A stretch of DNA of 5,050 nt, from positions 1-5,050 of the forward strand of contig JAFAQG010000465.1 of NCBI GenBank assembly GCA_019246575.1, given 5' to 3'. Numbering within the stretch: the first letter of the stretch is position 1; each line of letters opens with the position of its first letter. The notes beneath the pieces are model-generated. The model searched no databases, was not told where the DNA came from, and saw nothing but the letters and a program-made list of their open reading frames with translations. This document shows, piece by piece, positions 1 through 5,050 of the stretch. The DNA is from Acidobacteriaceae bacterium. GTDB taxonomy: Bacteria > Acidobacteriota > Terriglobia > Bryobacterales > Bryobacteraceae. A program made the position numbers and the translations under genes.

Positions 1-260
1 GCCCACTGTTTACGCGACATTTAGCCACTTTCTACGTTTCGCCGGGAGGCTCTTCGGAACGGATCTTTTTATACTATGTCGAAGTAAGTAACTCGACTCA
101 CGCCGGCACTGGAGGTGGATTGCCTACCGAAGATGAGGATATCAAGCTTGTGGAAATGACGGTTGCGGAAGCTCTCACAGCACTGTCGTCAGGAGTATTT
201 ATCGATGCAAAAACCATCATAGGTCTCATGTGGCTCAAGGACGCACGAAGCGAGCGATGA
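1..260 (+). CDS. Nudix hydrolase, NudK / ADP-sugar diphosphatase type (partial, C-terminal end only)
   Basis: The gene enters from the left edge; its first whole codon is at base 3 and TGA is at 258-260, leaving 85 residues. The reading SPGGSSERIFLYYVEV, then GGGLPTEDEDIKLVEM, then SGVFIDAKTIIGLMWL follows the C-terminal half of NudK-like Nudix hydrolases, which cleave the diphosphate of GDP-mannose, ADP-ribose and related nucleotide sugars. In E. coli NudK, as I recall it, the matching blocks are SPGG..E, GGGVEDEDIEVLEL and SGEIRDGKT. The Nudix box (GX5EX7REUXEEXGU) that binds the metal lies upstream of the window, so neither catalytic competence nor substrate can be judged. The stop codon overlaps the next gene's ATG (ATGA at 257-260), which implies an operon with translational coupling. 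Family assignment is firm; the exact substrate is not. The gene is too short here to appear as a normal ORF with its own start. Confidence 0.88.
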   Translation, partial: PLFTRHLATFYVSPGGSSERIFLYYVEVSNSTHAGTGGGLPTEDEDIKLVEMTVAEALTALSSGVFIDAKTIIGLMWLKDARSER

Positions 261-1288
261 ATACTCTAACCATTGTTATACTCAGCGTCGCTGTGATCAG
301 CCTGATAGTTGGCCTGATCATAGTTCGAACGAGCGCAAACACGTGGCCTTACTCCACGAATCAGATTTCATGGCTTCTGATCGCCCTTTTCCCGGCGTTG
401 ATCATCTTTGCTCTATTTCCGCAGAGCACGATGACCGGTACGATACTTGGATTTTCCGCAGGTGGGGCAGTTGCGCTGTTCGTATTTGTCTGGTGGTATG
501 GCGCCAAAGTAACAGTTAGGGGCATCGAAGTCGACGCGCTCAATAAGACGATTCAAGACCTTCGTCAGGAATTAGCTCTGCGCGATCAATCGAAGAAAGC
601 AGCGCCTGATATAGCACCTCGTCAGACTCTTAGCTATCGCCTTAAGAAGCACAAGCAGCGGAAAATCGGCATCATAACCGGCAATCTTGAAGACATCAAG
701 GACGTGGATATCTGGGTAAACTCCGAGAACACCAACATGCAGATGTCCCGGTATTTCGAGGGAACGATTTCGGGAACCATTCGCTACCTTGGCTCAAAAC
801 GGGACTGGGCCGGCGACGTTCAGGAGGATCTGATTGGCAATGAACTGAGAAGCAGAATGGCGGGAAAAACAACAGTTGAACCCGGAACCGTCCTCGTTAC
901 CGAGGCCGGCGAACTGAACAAGACTCATAACGTGAAGAAGATATTCCATGTAGCGGCCGTACGCGGAGTCCGAGGTGTGCCTGGCAAATCCTACAATCCG
1001 GTCGAGAACGTAGACGTCTGCGTAATAAAGGCGCTCGAACGCGCAGATGCAGAGGATCTTCGAGAATTCGAATGTAAGTCGATTGTATTCCCGCTCTTAG
1101 GCGCAGGTGCAGCGGGGGGCGACACTTCACAATTAGCTGAGAAGTTGCTGAATCGGGCGATTCACTATTTAGACACAGTTGAGAGCACCAGTTTGAAGGC
1201 AGTATACTTTCTTGCCTGGCGCAATGTCGAGCTTGAGGCCTGCAAGCGCATCTTGGACAGTTGTGAAACATTGACAGCTCAGAACTGA
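257..1288 (+). CDS. Membrane-anchored macro-domain protein (3 TM helices, coiled coil, macro domain)
   Basis: This encodes 343 residues if it starts at the ATG at 257. I prefer that start because it overlaps the Nudix stop as ATGA and places a hydrophobic helix right after Met1; an in-frame GTG at 230 would add nine mostly polar residues. Predicted helices are at about 2-23, 37-54 and 62-81. A charged heptad-like stretch at about 88-112 and a basic linker (KKHKQRK, 130-136) follow. Residues about 137-335 form a macro domain: ITGNLEDIKDVDIWVNSENT at 140-159 (first strand, Asn motif), GTVLVTEAGEL at 210-220, IFHVAAVRG at 229-237, and the phosphate loop FPLLGAGAAGGD at 278-289. Macro domains bind ADP-ribose or its derivatives. 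The membrane-plus-macro layout recalls ThsA of type II Thoeris, but this macro domain looks closer to canonical ones, so I do not name it ThsA. Its likely role is a membrane sensor or effector for an ADP-ribose-like ligand (inference). Confidence 0.85.
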   Translation: MNTLTIVILSVAVISLIVGLIIVRTSANTWPYSTNQISWLLIALFPALIIFALFPQSTMTGTILGFSAGGAVALFVFVWWYGAKVTVRGIEVDALNKTIQDLRQELALRDQSKKAAPDIAPRQTLSYRLKKHKQRKIGIITGNLEDIKDVDIWVNSENTNMQMSRYFEGTISGTIRYLGSKRDWAGDVQEDLIGNELRSRMAGKTTVEPGTVLVTEAGELNKTHNVKKIFHVAAVRGVRGVPGKSYNPVENVDVCVIKALERADAEDLREFECKSIVFPLLGAGAAGGDTSQLAEKLLNRAIHYLDTVESTSLKAVYFLAWRNVELEACKRILDSCETLTAQN

Positions 1289-1292
1289 GCGT

Positions 1293-1343
1293 TGTCGAGC
1301 TACCGGATTTCAAAAGTTTTCTGCTGAATGTCGATTTCAAAAG
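1293..1343 (+). repeat. Imperfect direct repeat upstream of the DGPF gene
   Basis: GATTTCAAAAG occurs exactly twice, at 1306-1316 and 1333-1343, with a period of 27 bases. Each copy also has a TGTCGA hexamer just before or overlapping it, at 1293-1298 and 1329-1334. The second copy forms the -35 side of the predicted ECF promoter. The first has no CGTC at the right distance, because the bases at 1315-1318 are AGTT. It may be a regulator half-site or the remnant of a promoter duplication; chance cannot be excluded. Confidence 0.5.
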
Positions 1344-1357
1344 ACTGTCTCGTCGTA
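1329..1357 (+). promoter_or_regulatory. Predicted ECF42-type sigma promoter for the + strand DGPF gene
   Basis: TGTCGA at 1329-1334 (-35) is followed by a 16-base spacer and CGTC at 1351-1354 (-10). The extended form is TGTCGATTTC-N12-CGTCGTA. An identical extended element precedes the other DGPF gene on the opposite strand. As I recall from the Streptomyces venezuelae ECF42 work, that group recognises TGTCGA at -35 and a CG(A/T)C-like -10. The start point would fall near 1360, giving a leader of only about 13 bases that is almost entirely ribosome binding site. Confidence 0.75.
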
Positions 1358-1362
1358 GAAAT

Positions 1363-1368
1363 AGGAGG
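1363..1368 (+). promoter_or_regulatory. Ribosome binding site of the DGPF gene at 1374
   Basis: A perfect AGGAGG lies five bases before the ATG at 1374 and settles that start. It sits immediately after the predicted transcription start, so the leader is very short. Confidence 0.85.
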
Positions 1369-1373
1369 AAGCA

Positions 1374-1718
1374 ATGGAATATTTACTGTTGATCTATGAA
1401 GGCGAGAAGCGGTTTGCCGATTTGAGCAAGGCTGAAATGCAAGCCGAGCTGGCCGAATACAGGGCATTCGGTAACGAGTTCGCCCACGCAATAAAGGGAG
1501 GGCATGCACTGCAATCCACAAGCGAAGCGGCCACGGTTCGGGTGCGCGATGGGAAGCCGCTCGCGACAGACGGGCCGTTCGCCGCGACAAAAGAGCAGCT
1601 CGGCGGATATTACCTGGTGGAAGCGCCTGATATCGATCAGGCGAAAGCGATTGCGGCGAAAATTCCGGGCGCCCGGTACGGCTCGATCGAAGTGCGCCCT
1701 ATTATGAAGTTTTCGTGA
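1374..1718 (+). CDS. DGPF/YCII-domain protein, first copy
   Basis: This is a 114-residue protein of the YCII-related (DGPF) family, a small alpha/beta ferredoxin-like fold whose members are usually partners of ECF sigma factors. The start MEYLLLIYEGE and the hallmark ATDGPFAATKEQLGGYYLVE (residues 64-83, DGPF at 66-69) are clear, as is the closing GSIEVRPIMKF. The length is normal for the family. Its biochemical role is not established. Family members are proposed to be enzymes or small-ligand binders, and in ECF42 loci they are the commonest targets of the sigma factor. A strong ribosome site and the ECF42-type promoter at 1329-1357 precede it. Its 3' end overlaps the end of the converging sigma gene by 17 bases (1702-1718). 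It is closely related to the DGPF protein at 3002-3409 on the other strand. Confidence 0.93.
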   Translation: MEYLLLIYEGEKRFADLSKAEMQAELAEYRAFGNEFAHAIKGGHALQSTSEAATVRVRDGKPLATDGPFAATKEQLGGYYLVEAPDIDQAKAIAAKIPGARYGSIEVRPIMKFS

Positions 1719-3009
1719 GCGAACGTGTGTCCAGCGCCGCTGCTTCGGGAAGGGGCAGCGGCCCGTTCGCGCGGATTTGATGAAGCCGTCGTGTCAAAAA
1801 ACTTACTTCAACGGCGTTGGTTGCTAAATCGATCGCGCGTTCATATGCATCTGCGGCCTCCTGATGACGCTGAAGCCGCCGCAACAGATCGGCGCGCGCT
1901 GCGTGAAAAAGGTAATAGCCGTCAAGCACACCCGAGTTACCGAGCTCGTCGATTCGCTTCAACGCATCTTCAAGGCCGACACTCATTGCCACGGCGACTG
2001 CGTGGTTAAGAGCAATGACGGCGGACGGGTTTAACTCAAGCAGCTTCTCATACAGGCGCGCAATTTGCTCCCAATCGGTTTCGGCGGCCGTGCGGGCTTG
2101 CGAATGCAGGGCTGCAATGGCGGCCTGCAATTGATACGGCCCGATCTGGCGCATCCGAAGCGCTTTTTCAAGGAGCATCGAACCTGTCGCGATAGCGTCG
2201 CGGTCCCACAGCGAGCGATCCTGCTCCTCTAAGGTGACTAATGCACCGTTGCTGATGCGTGCGTCGCGCCGTGAATTTTGAAGCAACATAAGAGCCAGCA
2301 AGCCCAGGTTCTCTGCATGCGACGGGAGCAATTCGCAAAGGATGCGGCCGAGCCGGATCGCTTCACCGCACAGATCGTTCCGGGTAAGGTCATGACCCGA
2401 GCTCGCTGTGTAGCCTTCGTTGAAAATCAAGTAAATGACCGCCTGGACGGATGCCAGCCGCTCGTCGAGCCGTTCGGGTGAGGGCACCTCGTACGGTATG
2501 CGGGCTTCCTGGATCTTCCGCTTCGCTCGGACGAGCCGTTGCGCGAGGGTGGGCTCCGGCACCAGAAACGCTTTCGCGATCTCCGGTGTCGTCAATCCGC
2601 CGAGGGTTCGCAGAGTTAGCGCCACTTGTGCCTCCCGGTTCAGCGCAGGATGACAGCACGTGAAGATTAAACGCAAGCGGTCGTCCGGGAAGTTCATATC
2701 GGGATCCTGATCCTCGAACGCAGACGAACCGGACAGCTCCGTTTCGTAGCGCAGCGACTCTTGTTTGTCGCGCGCCGTGCGTTCCCTCCGGATGGCATCG
2801 ATCAATTTCCGTTGCGCTGTTGCCATGATCCAAGCGCCTGGGTTCTCGGGAACGCCCTTTTGGGACCAAGCTGCCAACGCTGCGGTAAGTGCGTCTTGCA
2901 TGGCCTCCTCAGCGCGGTCGAATGAGCCGGAGGCTCGGATCAATGCCGCCAAAATCCGGCCCCACTCCTGCCGGAAAACCGTTTCCGTGGCTTGCGCAAC
3001 GTCAGTCAT
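1702..3009 (-). CDS. ECF42-group RNA polymerase sigma factor with C-terminal TPR-like extension
   Basis: This encodes 435 residues from ATG at 3009-3007 to TAA at 1704-1702. Region sigma-2 is about residues 10-80 (FDRAEEAMQDALTAA, PGAWIMATAQRKLIDAIRRE). Region sigma-4 is about 110-168 (RLRLIFTCCHPALNREAQVA, then LTLRTLGGLTTPEIAKAFLV, then LAQRLVRAKRKI). A long C-terminal extension follows: a conserved helical block at about 185-285 (VQAVIYLIFNEGY, DLCGEAIRLGRIL) and TPR-like helices at about 285-410 (YEKLLELNPSAVIALNHAVA, AARADLLRRLQRHQEAADAY). This is the group-42 architecture. No anti-sigma gene is present, and in this group the extension itself is reported to be needed for activity. The start overlaps the stop of the upstream DGPF gene by eight bases, implying coupled translation. 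I rejected a longer reading from 3180 because its extra 57 residues are an out-of-frame shadow of the DGPF gene. Predicted targets are the two elements at 1329-1357 and 3486-3514. Confidence 0.95.
   Translation of the reverse strand: MTDVAQATETVFRQEWGRILAALIRASGSFDRAEEAMQDALTAALAAWSQKGVPENPGAWIMATAQRKLIDAIRRERTARDKQESLRYETELSGSSAFEDQDPDMNFPDDRLRLIFTCCHPALNREAQVALTLRTLGGLTTPEIAKAFLVPEPTLAQRLVRAKRKIQEARIPYEVPSPERLDERLASVQAVIYLIFNEGYTASSGHDLTRNDLCGEAIRLGRILCELLPSHAENLGLLALMLLQNSRRDARISNGALVTLEEQDRSLWDRDAIATGSMLLEKALRMRQIGPYQLQAAIAALHSQARTAAETDWEQIARLYEKLLELNPSAVIALNHAVAVAMSVGLEDALKRIDELGNSGVLDGYYLFHAARADLLRRLQRHQEAADAYERAIDLATNAVEVSFLTRRLHQIRANGPLPLPEAAALDTRSLTKTS
1736..1762. other. GC-rich stem-loop past the end of the + strand DGPF gene
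   Basis: GCCGCTGC at 1736-1743 can pair with GCAGCGGC at 1755-1762, giving an 8-bp stem and 11-base loop, 17 bases beyond the DGPF stop and inside the 3' end of the sigma gene. No T-run follows on either strand, so it is not a standard intrinsic terminator. It could still slow polymerase between the converging genes, or simply reflect coding sequence. Confidence 0.3.
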
Positions 3010-3409
3010 TGACGCGAACAGCTTCGGCGAACGCTGGTTCCCGCTTCGATCGCGAAGGCAACCCGGGCATCGGCCGGATCTCGATACAGCCCTCCCTACC
3101 CTTGCACGCAGTGGGGATTTTCGCGGCCCAGTCGATCGCCTCGTCCAAGTTCGCACACTCGAGGATGTAGTAGCCCGCAAGCTGCTCTTTCGTCTCCGCG
3201 AACGGTCCGTCGGTAGTCAACGCTTTTCCGTCTTGTATGCGCACTGTGGTCGCAGTTGCGGTGGGTGCGAGCGGCTCGGCGGCTCGCAAAACGCCTTTCT
3301 GCGCAGCTTCCTGCATGACGGCCCAATGGGCAGCTTTGATCTGCTCCGCTTCCTCGCACGACGGACCAGTCTCAGACTCGTTCGAGTAGATGAGCATCAT
3401 GTAACGCAT
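3002..3409 (-). CDS. DGPF/YCII-domain protein, second copy, leading the sigma operon
   Basis: This is a 135-residue DGPF/YCII protein. It starts MRYMMLIYSNE and carries the signature LTTDGPFAETKEQLAGYYIL at residues 64-83 (DGPF at 67-70), a near-consensus form. The core ends at GCIEIRPMPG (residues 107-116). About 19 further residues (LPSRSKREPAFAEAVRVND) extend past the usual end, and the stop at 3004-3002 lies just inside the sigma gene, overlapping its start by eight bases. The two proteins are therefore probably made together. AAGGAG at 3424-3419 precedes the ATG at 3409 by nine bases. The predicted ECF42 promoter at 3486-3514 lies upstream, with a leader of roughly 70 bases. Its molecular activity is unknown. 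The genetic link suggests that it acts with, or is controlled by, the sigma factor. Confidence 0.93.
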   Translation of the reverse strand: MRYMMLIYSNESETGPSCEEAEQIKAAHWAVMQEAAQKGVLRAAEPLAPTATATTVRIQDGKALTTDGPFAETKEQLAGYYILECANLDEAIDWAAKIPTACKGREGCIEIRPMPGLPSRSKREPAFAEAVRVND

Positions 3410-3418
3410 CGACCGTTT

Positions 3419-3424
3419 CTCCTT
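3419..3424 (-). promoter_or_regulatory. Ribosome binding site of the DGPF gene at 3409
   Basis: AAGGAG on the minus strand lies nine bases before the ATG at 3409-3407 and supports that start. Confidence 0.75.
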
Positions 3425-3485
3425 CGCACCGTTGCTTTGCCCCGTTCGCTTCAGTTTCGCGCCTTGGTTGAGGCATTTTCATGGA

Positions 3486-3514
3486 TACGACGTTTGGGAT
3501 CGCAGAAATCGACA
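3486..3514 (-). promoter_or_regulatory. Predicted ECF42-type sigma promoter of the DGPF-sigma operon
   Basis: Read on the minus strand, TGTCGA (3514-3509) is followed by 16 bases and CGTC (3492-3489). The extended form TGTCGATTTC-N12-CGTCGTA matches the + strand element at 1329-1357 at all 17 defined positions, with the same spacing, while the 12 spacer bases differ. It lies in the 140-base gap between the NTF2-like gene and the DGPF gene. This predicts that the sigma factor activates its own operon. Confidence 0.78.
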
Positions 3515-3549
3515 CGAGCCGGCAGATATGCAGCCGCGACCGCTTGGCT

Positions 3550-4029
3550 CTACTGCACGGGCGTGCCGTACGGCACTAGAGTTTTCACGCGTTCTGTACT
3601 GTCCACACGTGCAATCTTCCACTCCCCGGACACCTTCTCGAGATACGCCAGTTGCGCCTCGTTGCGATCCTGATAGACGTACTCCACTCGGATCTGCGCC
3701 TCGCGATCGGAGGCAGGTGCGGCCTCGCTCACAGCAACGCCCTTGATGTCGGCTGCTGAACCGCGCAGATAATCGCGGAAGGCAGCCGGACCCTTCTCCG
3801 CTTCGATCTGTCGCAAACTGCCTTGCATCTGTCCGGTATATTGCGCAAGATAGGTGCGTATGTCGCCCGAGCGCGCGGCATCCAGCATGGCGTAGATTGT
3901 GTCCTGCGGCGTGCGCTTCGGCTGTTGCTGCTGCTCTGGCCGAGCGCCCGACCGGCGTGCGAGGAAGAAAACAACTGCCCCGAGCATCAGAGCGATGGTC
4001 GTGAATTTCGCAAACCGCTCCCTCGTCAC
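3550..4029 (-). CDS. Membrane-anchored protein with NTF2-like (SnoaL/DUF4878-type) domain
   Basis: This encodes 159 residues from GTG at 4029-4027 to TAG at 3552-3550. A hydrophobic segment at residues about 9-24 (FTTIALMLGAVVFFLA) followed by RR suggests a single N-terminal membrane anchor. A Gln/Pro-rich linker (31-40, PEQQQQPKRT) leads to an NTF2-like alpha+beta domain. Helical PQDTIYAMLDAARSGDIRTY (41-60) is typical of the first helix of such folds, and the beta part ends with AQIRVEYVYQDRNEAQLAYL and GEWKIARVDSTERVKTLVP. This resembles lumazine-binding/DUF4878-like proteins, but I cannot assign a ligand or enzyme activity. The start overlaps the hflK-like stop as GTGA, so the two are probably coupled; the product may be an accessory to the SPFH complex (inference from position). 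Orientation is uncertain: the RR after the helix may instead hold the domain inside. Confidence 0.82.
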   Translation of the reverse strand: MTRERFAKFTTIALMLGAVVFFLARRSGARPEQQQQPKRTPQDTIYAMLDAARSGDIRTYLAQYTGQMQGSLRQIEAEKGPAAFRDYLRGSAADIKGVAVSEAAPASDREAQIRVEYVYQDRNEAQLAYLEKVSGEWKIARVDSTERVKTLVPYGTPVQ

Positions 4030-5012
4030 GGCTTCGGCGCTGCGTCCCCCTTGCGGATGATCGACAGGTCAACATTGCCGTTCGCGTCGATGATGAGTTT
4101 GCGGATTTTCGGAAGAATCTGCTCCATAGCTTCGGTGTACAAGCGCCCTGCCGAGACTTGCGGCGCTTTCGCGTACTCCGCCGCAACTGCAATGAACCGC
4201 GCCGCATCGCCTGTGGCTTCGTTAACTTTCGCTTGACGGTAGGCCTCTGCCGATTCGAGAGTCTGCTGCGCTTCACCTCTGGCCTTCGGAACGACATCGT
4301 TCGCATACCCATGTGCCTCGTCGATAATGCGGCCGGTATCGGCACGCGCGCTCGCCACATCTCGGAATGCGTCGGCTACTTCCGCGGGAGGAGTTACGCT
4401 TTCGATGCTGACGTTCGCCAGCCGCACTCCCGTGCGGTATTCGTCGAGGCCTGCTTGCGCGTTGCGAAGCACTTGTTCCTGAATTGCGGTCTTCTCTGTC
4501 GTAAGCACTGCATCAACGCTCCGATGCGCGATGCGACGCGCGAGCTCCGCCTGGGCGACCGAGCCAACTGACTTCGCCACATCCACAGACCGGAACAGGT
4601 AATCTGCCGGAGTGGCGACGAAGTACTGCACCGCAACTCTCATGTTGATGATGTTCTGGTCGCCGGTGAGAAATTGAGACGCGAGCGGCTGCGTACGTCC
4701 CAGAACGCTATCCGCAACGTCGCCGCCGATCATGAGCCGCTGGAGCTGATTTACTTTTACTTTGTAGACGCGATCGATAGGAAACGGAAACGCATAATGG
4801 ATGCCCGGATACACGCGTGCATGAACAACTGCACCGAGACGCGTCACAACCGCTTGCTGATCGGGTCGGACAACGTAAATGGCGGAGGCGAGCCACAGCA
4901 GCGCGGTTCCGAGGAGTATCCGGTGCCGTTTTTTTTCGGCCGGGCGCGCGTCGCGCAGAGCAGGCTCTTGTGCGCGTTCGATTGCGGGCGATTCGATGAA
5001 CGTAGAGCTCAC
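4026..5012 (-). CDS. hflK: HflK-like SPFH/band-7 membrane protein
   Basis: This encodes 328 residues from GTG at 5012-5010 to TGA at 4028-4026. A charged cytoplasmic N-terminus (1-30) precedes one membrane helix (about 31-48, RILLGTALLWLASAIYVV). The SPFH domain follows: VRPDQQAVVTRLGAVV at 48-63, PGIHYAFPFPIDRVYKV at 69-85, and FLTGDQNIINMRVAVQYFV at 114-132, the last being the typical HflK block. A long Ala/Glu/Arg-rich helix at about 212-285 is the coiled coil by which SPFH proteins form rings. The end, LYTEAMEQILPKIRKLIIDA (291-310), also fits HflK. E. coli HflK forms a membrane cage with HflC around the FtsH protease. This protein is shorter than E. coli HflK (about 420 residues) and no HflC is visible, so it may be a solo or divergent member. 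GTGA overlaps at both ends place it mid-operon. No internal Met precedes residue 94, which supports the GTG start. Confidence 0.9.
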   Translation of the reverse strand: MSSTFIESPAIERAQEPALRDARPAEKKRHRILLGTALLWLASAIYVVRPDQQAVVTRLGAVVHARVYPGIHYAFPFPIDRVYKVKVNQLQRLMIGGDVADSVLGRTQPLASQFLTGDQNIINMRVAVQYFVATPADYLFRSVDVAKSVGSVAQAELARRIAHRSVDAVLTTEKTAIQEQVLRNAQAGLDEYRTGVRLANVSIESVTPPAEVADAFRDVASARADTGRIIDEAHGYANDVVPKARGEAQQTLESAEAYRQAKVNEATGDAARFIAVAAEYAKAPQVSAGRLYTEAMEQILPKIRKLIIDANGNVDLSIIRKGDAAPKP

Positions 5013-5050
5013 CGGGCCGCCGCCTCGCCCTTGGTGAGAATCTGCAGCAG
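5009..5050 (-). CDS. C-terminal end of an unidentified protein upstream of the hflK-like gene (partial)
   Basis: An open frame enters from the right edge and ends at TGA 5011-5009, reading LLQILTKGEAAAR (13 residues). The stop overlaps the next gene's GTG start as GTGA, the same arrangement as at the other junction of this operon; this is the main reason to treat it as a real gene end. The fragment is too short to name. A second SPFH protein (an HflC or HflK paralogue) or a transporter would fit the context, but nothing visible decides. Confidence 0.55.
   Translation of the reverse strand: MLQILTKGEAAAR

Noticed and set aside
230..256. GTG start at 230 for the macro-domain gene
   Set aside because: It would add nine mostly polar residues inside the Nudix coding sequence. 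The ATG at 257 overlapping the Nudix stop as ATGA is the usual coupling arrangement.
257..1288. Naming the membrane-macro protein ThsA and the locus type II Thoeris
   Set aside because: No TIR gene is visible, three rather than two helices are predicted, and the macro domain looks nearer to canonical ones. The resemblance is architectural only.
1277..1290. Small hairpin GCTCA-GAAC-TGAGC at the macro gene stop
   Set aside because: Only five base pairs and no T-run after it, so it is too weak to call a terminator.
897..1340. 147-residue open frame on the - strand
   Set aside because: It is antisense to the macro domain, Cys/Arg/Ser-rich, without motif or ribosome site.
3010..3180. N-terminal extension of the sigma factor to a start at 3180
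   Set aside because: The extra 57 residues are low-complexity, Arg/Ser-rich and out of frame with a well-supported DGPF gene on the same strand. ATG at 3009 gives the normal sigma-2 start.
2765..3673. 302-residue open frame on the + strand
   Set aside because: It runs antisense to the sigma and DGPF genes, which have clear family motifs; its translation is Arg/Ser/Ala-rich with no recognisable domain.
4061..4066. TGTCGA on the minus strand within the hflK-like gene as a third sigma site
   Set aside because: The bases at the required 16-base distance (4041-4044, TGCG on +) do not give CGTC, and the site is inside coding sequence.
3479..4360. 293-residue open frame on the - strand
   Set aside because: It overlaps the HflK-like and NTF2-like genes out of frame and crosses the predicted promoter; its composition is typical of a high-GC shadow frame.

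Overview
The window looks like a chromosomal segment of a soil-type bacterium of fairly high GC. Hand counts on sampled 60-base lines give about 57-60% G+C in the right-hand genes and about 43-45% in the left-hand operon. A group-42 ECF sigma factor with two DGPF/YCII partners, beside an HflK-like SPFH operon, is a combination I associate with Acidobacteriota. That assignment is inferred from gene content and is not proven.

Left (1-1288, + strand): the end of a NudK-type Nudix hydrolase gene overlaps, by ATGA, a gene for a three-helix membrane protein with a cytoplasmic coiled coil and a C-terminal macro (ADP-ribose-binding) domain. The two look translationally coupled. An NDP-sugar/ADP-ribose hydrolase paired with a membrane-anchored ADP-ribose reader suggests a nucleotide-signal module. 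In outline it resembles the membrane-macro effector (ThsA) of type II Thoeris defence, but no TIR gene is visible. This is the most novel-looking part of the window.

Middle (1289-3549): a self-contained ECF42 regulatory unit. A DGPF/YCII protein gene on + (1374-1718) converges on, and overlaps by 17 bp, the end of the ECF42 sigma gene on - (3009-1702). The sigma gene lies directly behind, and overlaps by 8 bp, a second DGPF gene on - (3409-3002). Both DGPF genes are preceded by the same bipartite element, TGTCGATTTC-N12-CGTCGTA (-35 TGTCGA, 16-nt spacer, -10 CGTC). I recall this as the published ECF42 promoter pattern. The sigma factor is therefore predicted to activate its own operon and the converging DGPF gene.

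Right (3550-5050, - strand): three tightly overlapping genes. They are the last 13 codons of an unidentified protein, an HflK-like SPFH/band-7 membrane protein, and a small membrane-anchored protein with an NTF2-like (SnoaL/DUF4878-like) outer domain. The GTGA overlaps imply one coupled operon. There is no gene-free stretch over 300 bases; the two intergenic gaps (1289-1373 and 3410-3549) hold the predicted sigma-dependent promoters. I saw no RNA genes, mobile elements or CRISPR arrays.
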